Of a stretch of DNA of 39,388 nt, positions 8,337-17,316 are shown piece by piece. The DNA lies in the NCBI GenBank assembly GCA_037379885.1, contig JARRJC010000016.1:1-39388 (forward strand). Direction: 5' to 3'. Source of the stretch: Limibacillus sp. (lineage in GTDB: Bacteria; Pseudomonadota; Alphaproteobacteria; Kiloniellales; CECT-8803). The notes under the pieces are model-generated. The model saw nothing but the letters and a program-made list of their open reading frames with translations. It was not told the DNA's origin and did not search any database. Numbering within the stretch: the first letter of the stretch is position 1; each line of letters opens with the position of its first letter. The translations under genes and the position numbers were made by a program.

Positions 8337-9283
8337 GAGCCTCCGCCCTTGGCGGCGCTCTGCTTCCGCTTGCCCTGCTTTTCACTGTGGCCATGGCGCG
8401 GCCGGCCCCGGCCTTGGACCCGGGCCTGCTCGAATCCGTGGTCTCGGTCCTGCCCGACTGGCCCGCGGAGGCGCGCGCCCAGGCCCTGGAGGAACCCGAG
8501 GGGACGGGGTTCGTCTACGCCGAGGGCGGCGTGATCGCCACCGCCTGGCACGTTGTGGGGGTCGCAAAAGCCATCGAGGTCCGCCTCAACGACGGGCGCA
8601 TCCTGCCCGCCCGCCTGATCGCCGGCGACGCGGCCAGCGACATCGCCCTGTTGCGGGTCGAGGCCGACCTGACGCCCCTGGTGCTGCGCCAGGGCTATCC
8701 GGGGTTGGGCGAGCCGGTCTGCGCCTTGGGCAACGCCTTCGGGCTGGACCTCTCGGTGACCTGCGGCGTGGTCTCCGCGACCAAGCGCAGCGGGATCGGC
8801 TTCAATCCGCTGGAGGATTTCATCCAGACCGACGCCGCCGTCAATCCCGGCGCTTCCGGCGGGCCGCTGCTGGACGCGGAAGGCCGGGTCGTGGGGCTGC
8901 TGTCGGCGATCTTCACCAAGCAGTCCGACGCCAACATCGGGGTCAATTTCGCGGTCTCGGCGCCCTTGCTGGAAAGGGTCGCCGCGGACCTGCTCGCGGA
9001 GGGCGCGCTGCGCGCGGTCAGTGCGGGTCTGAGAGCGCTGCCGAGCAAGGCGGGGGGCCTTGAGGTTGCCGGGTTGCTGCCGGGCGGCGCGGCGGAGGCC
9101 GCCGGGATCCTGCCCGGCGACCGGCTGCTCTACGCCGGCGAGGGAGAGCTTGGGCGGCCCTTGAGGAGCCCGGACGACCTGCGCGCCGTCACGATCCTCT
9201 ACGGGCCCGCCGCCAGCCTGCCCCTGACCCTTGAACGCGGGGGCGAAGAGCTTCAGGCGGTCCTGGAACTGCCCGCGCGTTAG
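8333..9283 (+). CDS. Exported HtrA-like (S1C) serine protease with one PDZ-like domain
   Basis: Starting at the GTG at 8333, the product is 316 aa with a signal peptide (hydrophobic residues 8-21, cleavage probably after PAPA near 27). A trypsin-like domain carries the triad: His73 in AWHVV, Asp103 in SDIALL, and Ser175 in GASGGP. HtrA/DegP proteins usually have GNSGGP, so the residue before Ser is changed to Ala. The C-terminal ~85 residues look like one PDZ domain (LLPGGAAEAAGILPGDRLL). It is predicted to act in the periplasm in protein quality control or regulated proteolysis; the substrate is unknown. Coupling to yacG is unusual functionally but may be a conserved order. An earlier in-frame ATG at 8159 lies inside yacG and was not used. 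Confidence 0.85.
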   Translation: MRASALGGALLPLALLFTVAMARPAPALDPGLLESVVSVLPDWPAEARAQALEEPEGTGFVYAEGGVIATAWHVVGVAKAIEVRLNDGRILPARLIAGDAASDIALLRVEADLTPLVLRQGYPGLGEPVCALGNAFGLDLSVTCGVVSATKRSGIGFNPLEDFIQTDAAVNPGASGGPLLDAEGRVVGLLSAIFTKQSDANIGVNFAVSAPLLERVAADLLAEGALRAVSAGLRALPSKAGGLEVAGLLPGGAAEAAGILPGDRLLYAGEGELGRPLRSPDDLRAVTILYGPAASLPLTLERGGEELQAVLELPAR

Positions 9284-9312
9284 CGGGACCTGAAAACCCC
9301 TGAAGACGGGAC

Positions 9313-9341
9313 TGGACAGCGCCCCGCATCTTTCCTATAAG
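9313..9341 (+). promoter_or_regulatory. Sigma70-like promoter for tRNA-Phe
   Basis: TGGACA (9313-9318) and TATAAG (9336-9341) are spaced by 17 bp, a good match to the housekeeping consensus. Transcription would begin near 9348, about 46 nt before the mature tRNA-Phe 5' end. Confidence 0.6.
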
Positions 9342-9393
9342 CCCTGTCTCGTACCAACCCGTGGCGCGCCGCAAAGGCCCACGGAACCCCAGT

Positions 9394-9469
9394 GCCCAGG
9401 TAGCTCAGTTGGTAGAGCACGCGACTGAAAATCGCGGTGTCGGTGGTTCAAATCCGCCCCTGGGCACCA
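9394..9469 (+). tRNA. tRNA-Phe (GAA)
   Basis: The 76-nt sequence folds as a cloverleaf. The acceptor stem GCCCAGG (9394-9400) pairs fully with CCTGGGC, the D-arm contains AGTTGGTA, the anticodon stem CGCGA/TCGCG encloses loop CTGAAAA with anticodon GAA at 9427-9429, and the T-arm has GGTTCAAATCC. The discriminator A and an encoded CCA end the gene. No integrase or duplicated 3' end is nearby, so it is not serving as an attachment site here. Confidence 0.97.
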
Positions 9470-9562
9470 TTTCTTTCAAGCCGTCTTCCAACTAGAGTGC
9501 CTTGACTTGACGGGCTGGACTTTGGCGTTCGCCCCGATGTTTGGCTGTGCGGGAGGAAGAAG

Positions 9563-10435
9563 ATGGCGGATATAACCTTTCTGGGCCTGGGGCAGATGGG
9601 CCGGGCCTTTGCGTCGGTGATGCTGAAGCGCGGCTATGAGGTCGCGGTCTGGAACCGCTCGCCGGAGGCGGTCGAGGCGCTTGCCGGGGAGGGAGCCGTG
9701 GCTTTCGAGAAGGCCGCGGAGGCGGTCGCGGCCAGTCCGGTGACCGTCGTCTGTGTCTCCGACTATCCCGCGACGGACGCGATACTGCGTGATGCGGAGG
9801 GCAGGGCGGCGCTTCAAGGAAAGGTCCTCGTCCAGCTTTCGAGCGGATCGCCGCGCCTGGCCAAGGACGCTGAGGAATGGGTCAGCGCGGCCGGGGCCGC
9901 CTACCTGGACGGCGGAATCATGGTCTATCCCGAAGACATCGGCGAGCCGCATTCGAGCTTCATCGTCGCGGGCGCGGAGGCAGGCTACGAGCGCGCCAAA
10001 CCCCTGTTGCTGGAGCTTGCGCCCCAGACAGAATACCTGGGGCCGGACGCGGTCCGCGCAGCGGCGCTCGACTCGGCCATCATCTGCGCGGCGGTCGGCG
10101 CCATCGTCGGGATCGTCAACGGCGCTGCGATCTGCGAGGCGGCGGGCGTCGATCTGAAGCAGTTCGCCAAGCTGGTCGATGACATCACGCCGACGGACGT
10201 GGGCGCGGCTGCCGAGGGCGTGCGCAAGATCGCCGACGGCACGCTCGCCGACACCGGCGCGCACCTCTCCACCTGGGCGGCCACCATGAAGCCCATGCTC
10301 GAGATCGCCGAGGACCACGGCTATTCGCAGGAGGTGCCGCGTTTCTTCGAGGCGCTCTTCAAAAAGGGCCTTGACCTCGGACTGGGCGATCAGGATGCAG
10401 GCGCGCTGATCGCGGCTCTGCGGCCAAAGGGCTGA
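9563..10435 (+). CDS. NAD(P)-dependent oxidoreductase of the beta-HAD/imine-reductase superfamily
   Basis: The 290-residue product begins with a Rossmann fold (GLGQMG at residues 8-13), followed by WNRSPE, where the Arg after the second strand favours NADPH. The C-terminal helical domain is of the 6-phosphogluconate dehydrogenase type. In beta-hydroxyacid dehydrogenases the catalytic residue at the start of the long interdomain helix is Lys (about 170); here it is Asp170 in AALDSAI. Asp at this place is typical of one class of imine reductases (established knowledge). It therefore probably reduces a C=N bond or has another non-HAD activity, rather than being 3-hydroxyisobutyrate dehydrogenase. 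It is monocistronic, with gaps on both sides; the natural substrate is unknown. Confidence 0.82.
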   Translation: MADITFLGLGQMGRAFASVMLKRGYEVAVWNRSPEAVEALAGEGAVAFEKAAEAVAASPVTVVCVSDYPATDAILRDAEGRAALQGKVLVQLSSGSPRLAKDAEEWVSAAGAAYLDGGIMVYPEDIGEPHSSFIVAGAEAGYERAKPLLLELAPQTEYLGPDAVRAAALDSAIICAAVGAIVGIVNGAAICEAAGVDLKQFAKLVDDITPTDVGAAAEGVRKIADGTLADTGAHLSTWAATMKPMLEIAEDHGYSQEVPRFFEALFKKGLDLGLGDQDAGALIAALRPKG

Positions 10436-10514
10436 CCGGCGGCAGGCCTGGACCTCTCCGCGCGGCGGCCTAGCTCTTCTGCTGACGTTTAAGAACCGGC
10501 AGAGGAGGAGAGAC

Positions 10515-11099
10515 GTGACGGCCCCCCTTAGAATTCTGCTTTGCGCCTTCCTGCTCTTGGTCACGCCGCTGACCGCTGCCTCGGCGCAGGACGGCGACAC
10601 GGCGGCACTCTGGCGCGCGCTGAAAAGCGGCGAGGCCTTCGCCATGATGCGTCACGCCATCGCGCCGGGCACCGGCGACCCGGCCAACTTCACGCTGGGC
10701 GATTGCAGCACCCAGCGGAACCTTTCGGCCGAGGGCCGCGCGCAGGCTGAGGCGATCGGCAGGCACTTCCGGGAGAACGGCATTGAGACGGCGGCTGTCT
10801 ACTCCAGCGCCTGGTGCCGCTGTCAGGACACGGCCTCGCTTCTGGACCTGGGCGAGGTGACGACGCTGGCGCCGCTCAACTCCTTCTACCAGCGATCGGG
10901 CAGGGCCGAGCAGACGGCGGAGACCCGAAGCTGGCTTAGCGCCTACGAGGGTCCCTGGCCGTTGGTCTTGGTGACCCATCAAGTGAACATCTCGGCGTTG
11001 ACCGGCCAGTACGCCGCGTCGGGCGAGACCATCGTCGCCAAGATCGGACCCGAGGGCGAGGTGACCGTTCTCGGCGCCCTGAGCGCCCACCCCGAGTGA
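10515..11099 (+). CDS. Exported histidine phosphatase family protein
   Basis: The 194-residue product starts at GTG 10515 behind a strong AGAGGAGGAG ribosome-binding site. A signal peptide is evident (hydrophobic residues 5-20, cleavage probably after ASA). The histidine-phosphatase (phosphoglycerate mutase-like) fold is marked by MRHA (Arg46-His47, the phospho-accepting His) and a second His155 in VLVTHQVN. The family removes phosphate from diverse small molecules or proteins; the periplasmic location suggests an acid-phosphatase or envelope role, which is inference. The small size places it among the simple SixA/PhoE-like members. Its stop codon forms the start of a 17-bp tandem repeat. Confidence 0.82.
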   Translation: MTAPLRILLCAFLLLVTPLTAASAQDGDTAALWRALKSGEAFAMMRHAIAPGTGDPANFTLGDCSTQRNLSAEGRAQAEAIGRHFRENGIETAAVYSSAWCRCQDTASLLDLGEVTTLAPLNSFYQRSGRAEQTAETRSWLSAYEGPWPLVLVTHQVNISALTGQYAASGETIVAKIGPEGEVTVLGALSAHPE

Positions 11100-11130
11100 C
11101 CTGGATCCCGGACTGACCTGGATCCCGGAC
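11097..11130. repeat. 17-bp direct tandem repeat, two copies
   Basis: The unit TGACCTGGATCCCGGAC occurs at 11097-11113 and again at 11114-11130; a third partial copy (TGACCTG) follows. The first copy begins with the TGA stop codon of the histidine phosphatase gene. The motif CTGGATCCCGG resembles half of a dispersed palindromic repeat found in many alphaproteobacteria, so it may be a decayed repeat element. Confidence 0.8.
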
Positions 11131-11176
11131 TGACCTGAATCAATGCCGGTCCGGCGGGGGCCTTGCATGCTCCTCT

Positions 11177-11195
11177 AAGAAACATCATGTTTCTT
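11177..11195. promoter_or_regulatory. 19-bp perfect palindrome, candidate operator of the persulfide operon
   Basis: AAGAAACAT (11177-11185) and ATGTTTCTT (11187-11195) are exact reverse complements around one central C, 22 bp before the DUF2892 start codon. Overlap with the expected promoter region suggests a repressor operator. In other alphaproteobacteria persulfide dioxygenase/DUF2892 operons are controlled by the ArsR-type sulfide sensor BigR/SqrR; no such regulator is encoded here, so control would act in trans. Confidence 0.6.
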
Positions 11196-11217
11196 GAATG
11201 TATGAGGAGATTCTGCC

Positions 11218-11406
11218 ATGAACCGCAATGTCGGCGGCATCGACCGCCTGCTCCGTGTCCTGCTGGGCCTGGGCCTGTTGTCCCTGATCTTCGTCGGTCC
11301 CCAGACCTACTGGGGCCTGCTCGGCCTGATCCCGCTGGGAACGGCGTTGATCGGCTTCTGCCCGGCCTATAGCCTCTTTGGCATCCGCACCTGCCGCACG
11401 CCTTAG
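11218..11406 (+). CDS. DUF2892 (YgaP-like) small inner membrane protein
   Basis: The 62-residue product matches DUF2892: an N-terminal MNRNVGGIDRLLRVLLG signature, then two hydrophobic segments (about residues 12-27 and 32-48) and a CPAYSLFGIRTC ending with two cysteines. The family forms small membrane proteins, sometimes fused to rhodanese (YgaP), and occurs with sulfur-detoxification genes. Here it lies 49 bp before a persulfide dioxygenase and behind a palindromic operator, so a role in handling sulfur compounds at the membrane is likely. A TATGAGGAG ribosome-binding site precedes the ATG. Confidence 0.85.
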   Translation: MNRNVGGIDRLLRVLLGLGLLSLIFVGPQTYWGLLGLIPLGTALIGFCPAYSLFGIRTCRTP

Positions 11407-11455
11407 AAGAGGTTGAAGCAGGGCCTACTTGAGGAAAGAAAGACGGCAAGCCTTC

Positions 11456-12316
11456 ATGAATCCTGAAGTCAGAACCTTTTTCGACGAGACGACCTTCACG
11501 GCCTGTCATCTCGTGTGGGACCCTGCGGCGAAGGCCGCCGCGATCATCGATTCCGTCAAGGACTACGATCCGAAGTCGGGGCGAAGCTCTCTCGCCTCGG
11601 CGGAGGAGCTGGTGGCCTTCGTGGAGCGTGAAGGGCTGACCGTCGAGTGGATCCTCGAGACGCATGTGCATGCCGACCACCTGACCGCGGCGCCCTTTCT
11701 GAAACAGCGTCTGGGCGGCGTGACCGGGATCGGGGATGCTGTCGGCAAGGTCCAGACCGTCTTCAAAGAGATTTTCAATGTCGAACCGGATTTCGCGACG
11801 GACGGGCGGCAGTTCGACCGGCTCTTCGCCGACGGGGACAGTTTCCAGATCGGCGGGCTGACCGCGAAGGTGATCCACACGCCGGGCCATACGCCGGCCT
11901 GCGTCACCTATGTGATCGGCGACGCGGCCTTCGTGGGGGACACGCTCTTCGCGCCGGACTACGGGACCGCGCGCTGCGACTTTCCGGGCGGCGATGCACG
12001 CCAACTCTACCGTTCCATAAAGAAGATCCTGGCGCTGCCGCCGGAGACGCGGATGTTCCTCTGCCACGACTACGCGCCGGGCGGGCGTGATTTCCTGTGG
12101 CAAACCTCCGTCGCCGAGCAGCGGGCGAAGAACATCCACATCCACGACGGCGTCGAGGAGGGGGACTTCGTCAAGATGCGCGAAGAGAGGGATGCCGGAT
12201 TGCAGATGCCCGTCCTGCTGCTGCCGTCGGTCCAGGTCAACATGCGGGCGGGCGACCTGCCGCCGCCGGAGGACAACGGCGTCAGTTACCTGAAGATACC
12301 GCTTGATCGGATGTGA
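11456..12316 (+). CDS. Persulfide dioxygenase-like metallo-beta-lactamase-fold protein (Blh/ETHE1 type)
   Basis: The family oxidises glutathione persulfide to sulfite with one non-haem iron, in sulfide detoxification. From the ATG at 11456 the product is 286 aa. The metal-binding loop is THVHADH (residues 69-75), with further ligands in TPGHT and in AFVGDTLF, and the DYGTARCDFPGG segment is typical of ETHE1/Blh proteins. The chosen start gives MNPEVRTFFDETTFT, the usual family N-terminus; an in-frame TTG at 11429 would add nine residues. The DUF2892 gene upstream makes this a compact copy of the bigR-blh operon type, without the regulator. Confidence 0.86.
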   Translation: MNPEVRTFFDETTFTACHLVWDPAAKAAAIIDSVKDYDPKSGRSSLASAEELVAFVEREGLTVEWILETHVHADHLTAAPFLKQRLGGVTGIGDAVGKVQTVFKEIFNVEPDFATDGRQFDRLFADGDSFQIGGLTAKVIHTPGHTPACVTYVIGDAAFVGDTLFAPDYGTARCDFPGGDARQLYRSIKKILALPPETRMFLCHDYAPGGRDFLWQTSVAEQRAKNIHIHDGVEEGDFVKMREERDAGLQMPVLLLPSVQVNMRAGDLPPPEDNGVSYLKIPLDRM

Positions 12317-12358
12317 CGGCCGGATCGGCTGAGGGGAAGAGGTCCGGAGAAGGACGGC

Positions 12359-13465
12359 ATGGAAAGAATTGAAGCTGTCGTGATCGGCGCGGGCGTGGTG
12401 GGGCTCGCCGTTGCCCGGGCCTTGGCCCTGGAAGGGCGTGAGGTGCTGGTGCTGGAGCGCGCGGGCCTGATCGGCTCGGAAACCTCCTCGCGCAATTCCG
12501 AAGTGATCCATGCGGGACTCTACTATCCCAACGGCAGTGTGAAGGCGCGGGTCTGCGTCTCCGGCAAGGAGGCGCTCTATGGCTACTGCGAGCGCTTCGG
12601 CGTCGGCCACAAGCGTTGCGAGAAGCTCGTCGTGGCGACGCATGAGGATCAGCTCCCGGCGCTCAAGGCCCTGGGTGAGAACGCGGGCCGCAACGGCGTG
12701 GAGACGCGACTGCTGTCGAGCGAGGAAGCGAGAGCGCTGGAGCCGGAACTGCACTCGGTCGGCGCGCTTCTCTCCCCCTCCACCGGGATCGTCGATTCCC
12801 ACGGCCTCATGCTGGCCTACCAGGGCGAGATCGAGGCGGCTGGCGGCTTCATCGCCTTTCATGCGCCGGTGGAGCGCATCGCGCGCGACGGCGCCGGGTT
12901 CCGCATCGAGACCGGCGGGCCCGCCCCGAGCAGCCTGGGCTGCGACCTGCTGGTCAACTCAGCCGGTCTCTATGCGGTGGATGTCGCGCGGGCCTTCGAG
13001 GGGCTGCCGCAGGAGGGCCTGCCGCGCATGCATTTCGCGCGGGGCCACTACTTCACGCTTCAAGGCGCCTCTCCCTTCAAGCGGCTGATCTATCCCATGC
13101 CGGCCGACGGCGTCCTCGGCGTTCATATTACCTTGGACCTCGCCGGGCAGGCGCGTTTCGGGCCCGACCTGCAATGGATTGAGCGGCCCGATGACTACGA
13201 TCTCGACCCCCGCCGGGCGGAGGTCTTCTATGAGGCCGTCCGGCACTATTGGCCGGGTTTGCGCGACGGCAGCCTCAGTCCCGCCTATAGCGGCATCCGC
13301 CCGAAGATCCACGGACCGGGCGAACCGCAGCCGGATTTCCGCATCGACGGTCCCCGCGAACACGGGATTCCAGGGCTGGTCAACCTCTTCGGGATTGAAA
13401 GTCCGGGGCTCACCTCCTCCCTGGCGATCGGTGAAATGGTTTCCGGTCTCTTGCGCTCTGCGTGA
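12359..13465 (+). CDS. FAD-dependent L-2-hydroxyglutarate dehydrogenase/oxidase-like protein
   Basis: The 368-residue product is a DAO-family flavoprotein. It has an N-terminal FAD-binding GAGVVGLAVARALA motif at residues 10-23, ERAGLIGSETSSRNSEVIHAG (a segment covering the region characteristic of L2HGDH/LhgO) at about 34-54, and near the C-terminus SGIRPKIHG and FGIESPGLTSSLAIGE. Family members oxidise L-2-hydroxyglutarate to 2-oxoglutarate, passing electrons to quinone or oxygen. It sits 42 bp after the persulfide dioxygenase gene with an AGAAGGA ribosome-binding site and may share its transcript, although no metabolic link is obvious. The assignment to 2-hydroxyglutarate is by family only. 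Confidence 0.83.
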   Translation: MERIEAVVIGAGVVGLAVARALALEGREVLVLERAGLIGSETSSRNSEVIHAGLYYPNGSVKARVCVSGKEALYGYCERFGVGHKRCEKLVVATHEDQLPALKALGENAGRNGVETRLLSSEEARALEPELHSVGALLSPSTGIVDSHGLMLAYQGEIEAAGGFIAFHAPVERIARDGAGFRIETGGPAPSSLGCDLLVNSAGLYAVDVARAFEGLPQEGLPRMHFARGHYFTLQGASPFKRLIYPMPADGVLGVHITLDLAGQARFGPDLQWIERPDDYDLDPRRAEVFYEAVRHYWPGLRDGSLSPAYSGIRPKIHGPGEPQPDFRIDGPREHGIPGLVNLFGIESPGLTSSLAIGEMVSGLLRSA

Positions 13466-13574
13466 GGCTTCACCTCCTGTTAATCGCCGGTCAAACGATC
13501 CTTAAGCCTTTTCCGGTAGGCTCTGGGGCGTGGGAGAAGAGGCCTCCCGCCGGACTTGGTAAGAGAGACGCCCC

Positions 13575-13616
13575 ATGAAACGCGGCTCCGACCCTGTCTC
13601 CGGCGCGAGGCGTTAA
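13575..13616 (+). CDS. Possible 13-aa leader peptide
   Basis: An ATG at 13575 follows an AAGAGAG purine run by 7 nt and opens a 13-codon frame (MKRGSDPVSGARR) ending in TAA, 16 nt before the next gene. Size and position would suit a leader ORF or a chance frame. No attenuator structure was found with it, so the call is weak. Confidence 0.2.
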   Translation: MKRGSDPVSGARR

Positions 13617-13632
13617 AGAGGGGCAAGGTGCC

Positions 13633-14070
13633 ATGAACACGAACAATATCATTGCGTTTCCGTCGAACAGGGGCGAGAGCCGGGCGGAAGCCGCCTGTTT
13701 TGATGCCATGCTGCATGAGGCGATCGAGGGGCTTCGCTATCGCCGGGCCACGCGCCGCCAGCGCGAGGAAAGGCGGTGGGCCCAGCAGGAGGCGCTCAAC
13801 GGCCAGCTCAGCGCTGTGCTCTCCGAGCGCTCCGATCTCGCTCTGCGCGAGGGGGCCTGCTGTATCGTTTCCTTTCTCAACGCGGCTTGCCATCTGAAGG
13901 TGGAGGTCACCGAGGAGGGGCAGGTCGATCTTTCCTGGATCTACGACGGGCGCGCCGAACCCAAGTACAGCGGCACCATTGGTCTCGAAGAGGCGCGGGA
14001 CATCGTCCTGCATCTGGTGGCCGTGCGGCTCGCCTCACTTCATGTCGAGGGGGAGCAGTCGGCGGGCTGA
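13633..14070 (+). CDS. Hypothetical protein (145 aa)
   Basis: I recognise no family. The N-terminus (MNTNNIIAFPSNRGESRAEA) is polar, residues 28-60 form an Arg/Glu/Gln-rich helix likely to be amphipathic or coiled-coil, and the second half looks like a small alpha/beta domain (CCIVSFLNAACHLKVEVTEE..., DLSWIYDG, then a C-terminal helix EEARDIVLHLVAVRLASLH). No signal peptide or membrane segment is seen. A GAGGGGCAAGG ribosome-binding site precedes the ATG, and a perfect intrinsic terminator follows 32 bp after the stop, which supports a real expressed gene. Confidence 0.7.
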   Translation: MNTNNIIAFPSNRGESRAEAACFDAMLHEAIEGLRYRRATRRQREERRWAQQEALNGQLSAVLSERSDLALREGACCIVSFLNAACHLKVEVTEEGQVDLSWIYDGRAEPKYSGTIGLEEARDIVLHLVAVRLASLHVEGEQSAG

Positions 14071-14102
14071 CACCCCCGCCCGGCGGCTGTGGCCAGGGAC
14101 TG

Positions 14103-14132
14103 AAAAGGGGCGCCGTGGGGCGCCCCTTTTTT
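14103..14132 (+). terminator. Intrinsic terminator
   Basis: AAAAGGGGCGCC (14103-14114) pairs perfectly with GGCGCCCCTTTT (14119-14130) around a GTGG loop and ends in a run of six T. The A/T symmetry means it could also act for the Sel1 gene arriving from the other strand. Confidence 0.9.
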
Positions 14133-14164
14133 ATCGGATACCTGATTCCGTCAAAGACTTGGGG

Positions 14165-15256
14165 TCAATTTCCCTGTGGCTTTGGCACGCGCTGGCACTG
14201 ATCCATTCTGTTGAGGTAGGCCCGCGCGCGTCCTTCGCCCTCTCTTCGTTCGTCGGCCTTCTCAAAGGCCGCCTGGGCGTCGTCGCAGCGGCCTGTCAGG
14301 TAGTAGGCCATCCCGCGCTCCAGGAAGGACAGCAGATTGGTCGCCTCTATGCCGCCCACCAGCGAGGGCTGCTTGGTCGCCATGTAGGAGAAGTCGCTGC
14401 CCAGGAGGGCGCGCATGTAGAGCATGTCGCGGATTTCGGCCTGGTTTTCCCGCAGCAGTTCGTTGGCACGCTCGGCGGCGGAGAACTGGATCAACGCCGC
14501 GTCTGTGGGCTTCATGTTCTTGGTGAAGGCCGCGAGGTTCTTTCGTTGGATCGACCTGAACTTGTCGGACTCGAACAGCCGCGCGGCGATGATGGCGTTG
14601 TAGGTCGCGATGTTGTTGTTCTGCGGGAACCACTGACCGTAGTAGTGCATCACGGCCAAACGGTCGAAGGCGCGGGGTTCACCGGCGTCGGCGGCGCGAT
14701 CATACCAGTAGGCGGCCTGCTCGAAGTCCTTCGCCACCCCTTGGCCTGCATGATAGCGAAGCCCCAGGTCCACCTGCGCTGGGGCGAAGCCCGCGCGTGC
14801 GGAACGCTGGAGCTGCAGCAGCCCGAAATCATCCTGATAGAGGGTGCCGAGATAGTATTGGGCGACGGGGTCGCCCTGTTCGGCGGAAAAGGAGAAATAG
14901 CGAACCGCCGCGTTGCGGTCCGCCTTCATGCCGACGCCATGCCAGGCCATGAGGCCCAGATAGAGGCTGGCGCGGTGGTGACCCTCGGTCACGGCGTCGG
15001 AGAAGTCGCGCACGGCCTCCCGGAAATAGCCTTTGTGAAGGGCGTCGAGGCCGCCCTCGAACTTTCCGGCGCTTGCCGGCAAGAGCAGTAGAAGGCTGAG
15101 CGCCAGACTGGTCGCGGTGCGGCGGACCGCCGGGGCCGCCATCTGCAAGCTGATCCGGCTGGGGGCCGTCAGCAAGCGGTCCCGCAAACGCTGCACGCGC
15201 TCCAGAATGCCACCGCCCCCTGAGGAGGGGCCATCTTCCAGCTCCCAATAGGTCAT
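14165..15256 (-). CDS. Sel1-like/TPR repeat protein, membrane-anchored
   Basis: The 363-residue product has an N-terminal polar part of about 45 residues, then one hydrophobic segment (TSLALSLLLLLPASAG, about residues 48-63) that could be a signal anchor, then Sel1-type repeats of about 36 residues: (A..YLGLMAWHGVGMKAD, AQYYLGTLYQDD, AQVDLGLRYHAGQGVAKDFEQAAYWYDRAADAG). A C-terminal tetratricopeptide-like helix pair (RGMAYYLTGRCDDAQAAFEKA) follows. Such proteins are periplasmic scaffolds in signalling or envelope assembly. The annotated start is the first ATG of the frame; a start nearer the hydrophobic segment (Met39) would give a conventional signal peptide. It runs convergently towards the hypothetical gene. 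Confidence 0.78.
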   Translation of the reverse strand: MTYWELEDGPSSGGGGILERVQRLRDRLLTAPSRISLQMAAPAVRRTATSLALSLLLLLPASAGKFEGGLDALHKGYFREAVRDFSDAVTEGHHRASLYLGLMAWHGVGMKADRNAAVRYFSFSAEQGDPVAQYYLGTLYQDDFGLLQLQRSARAGFAPAQVDLGLRYHAGQGVAKDFEQAAYWYDRAADAGEPRAFDRLAVMHYYGQWFPQNNNIATYNAIIAARLFESDKFRSIQRKNLAAFTKNMKPTDAALIQFSAAERANELLRENQAEIRDMLYMRALLGSDFSYMATKQPSLVGGIEATNLLSFLERGMAYYLTGRCDDAQAAFEKADERREGEGRARAYLNRMDQCQRVPKPQGN

Positions 15257-15590
15257 CGATCGTTTTCTACCGCCAAAGTTTTTCTTTAGCCGGGAAACGC
15301 CCGGCCTTTAGAGATCCTTTGTATCAAAATTTAGTTGATCGAATCTAAACCATCTCCAGAGGGCGTCTGGGACAGGGTAGGACCTGTCCGATTGCACGCT
15401 GCGGGGCTATGGGTTACAAACCGCCCCCGAAAGTCTACACCCTTACCAGCGCCGAAGAGAAACAACCGCGCCGCCGGAAAGAACGCGCGAGTGACAGCGG
15501 TGCGCCGAAGAGAGCGGCGGCGGATGCCTGGATCCAAGGGGTTTACGCGAACCGAAACACGCGAACCGAAACACGAGGACCTGACAGAGA
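15257..15590. other. Intergenic region between the divergent Sel1 and ettA genes
   Basis: No convincing gene lies in these 334 bp; open frames here run into ettA in the wrong frame. It holds a GCCGGG/CCCGGC hairpin at 15289-15305, an AT-rich stretch at 15318-15350 where promoters for both directions probably lie, an inverted repeat GACAGG/CCTGTC at 15371-15388 and a 14-bp tandem repeat at 15547-15574. I could not fix promoter hexamers with confidence. Confidence 0.5.
15547..15574. repeat. 14-bp tandem repeat, two copies
   Basis: GCGAACCGAAACAC occurs twice without a gap, ending 16 bp before the ettA start codon, in the untranslated leader. Confidence 0.8.
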
Positions 15591-17264
<1,674 letters not shown>

Positions 17265-17270
17265 AGGAAG

Positions 17271-17292
17271 CGGGGCCCGTGAAGGGGCCCCG
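17271..17292. terminator. GC-rich terminator hairpin after ettA
   Basis: CGGGGCCC (17271-17278) and GGGCCCCG (17285-17292) form a perfect 8-bp stem with a 6-nt loop, 6 bp past the ettA stop and 24 bp from the convergent mlaC stop. The T-tract is poor on both strands, so termination efficiency is uncertain; it may serve both genes. Confidence 0.6.
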
Positions 17293-17316
17293 TTCAGCCT
17301 TGATCCGGCGCTTGAA

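Noticed and set aside
9394-9469. tRNA-Phe as an integration site for a genomic island
   Set aside because: There is no integrase, no duplicated tRNA 3' end downstream and no change in base composition.
13480-13494. A CtrA-like site before the hypothetical gene
   Set aside because: The second half is TCAA rather than TTAA and it lies about 140 bp from the start codon; too weak to list as a feature.
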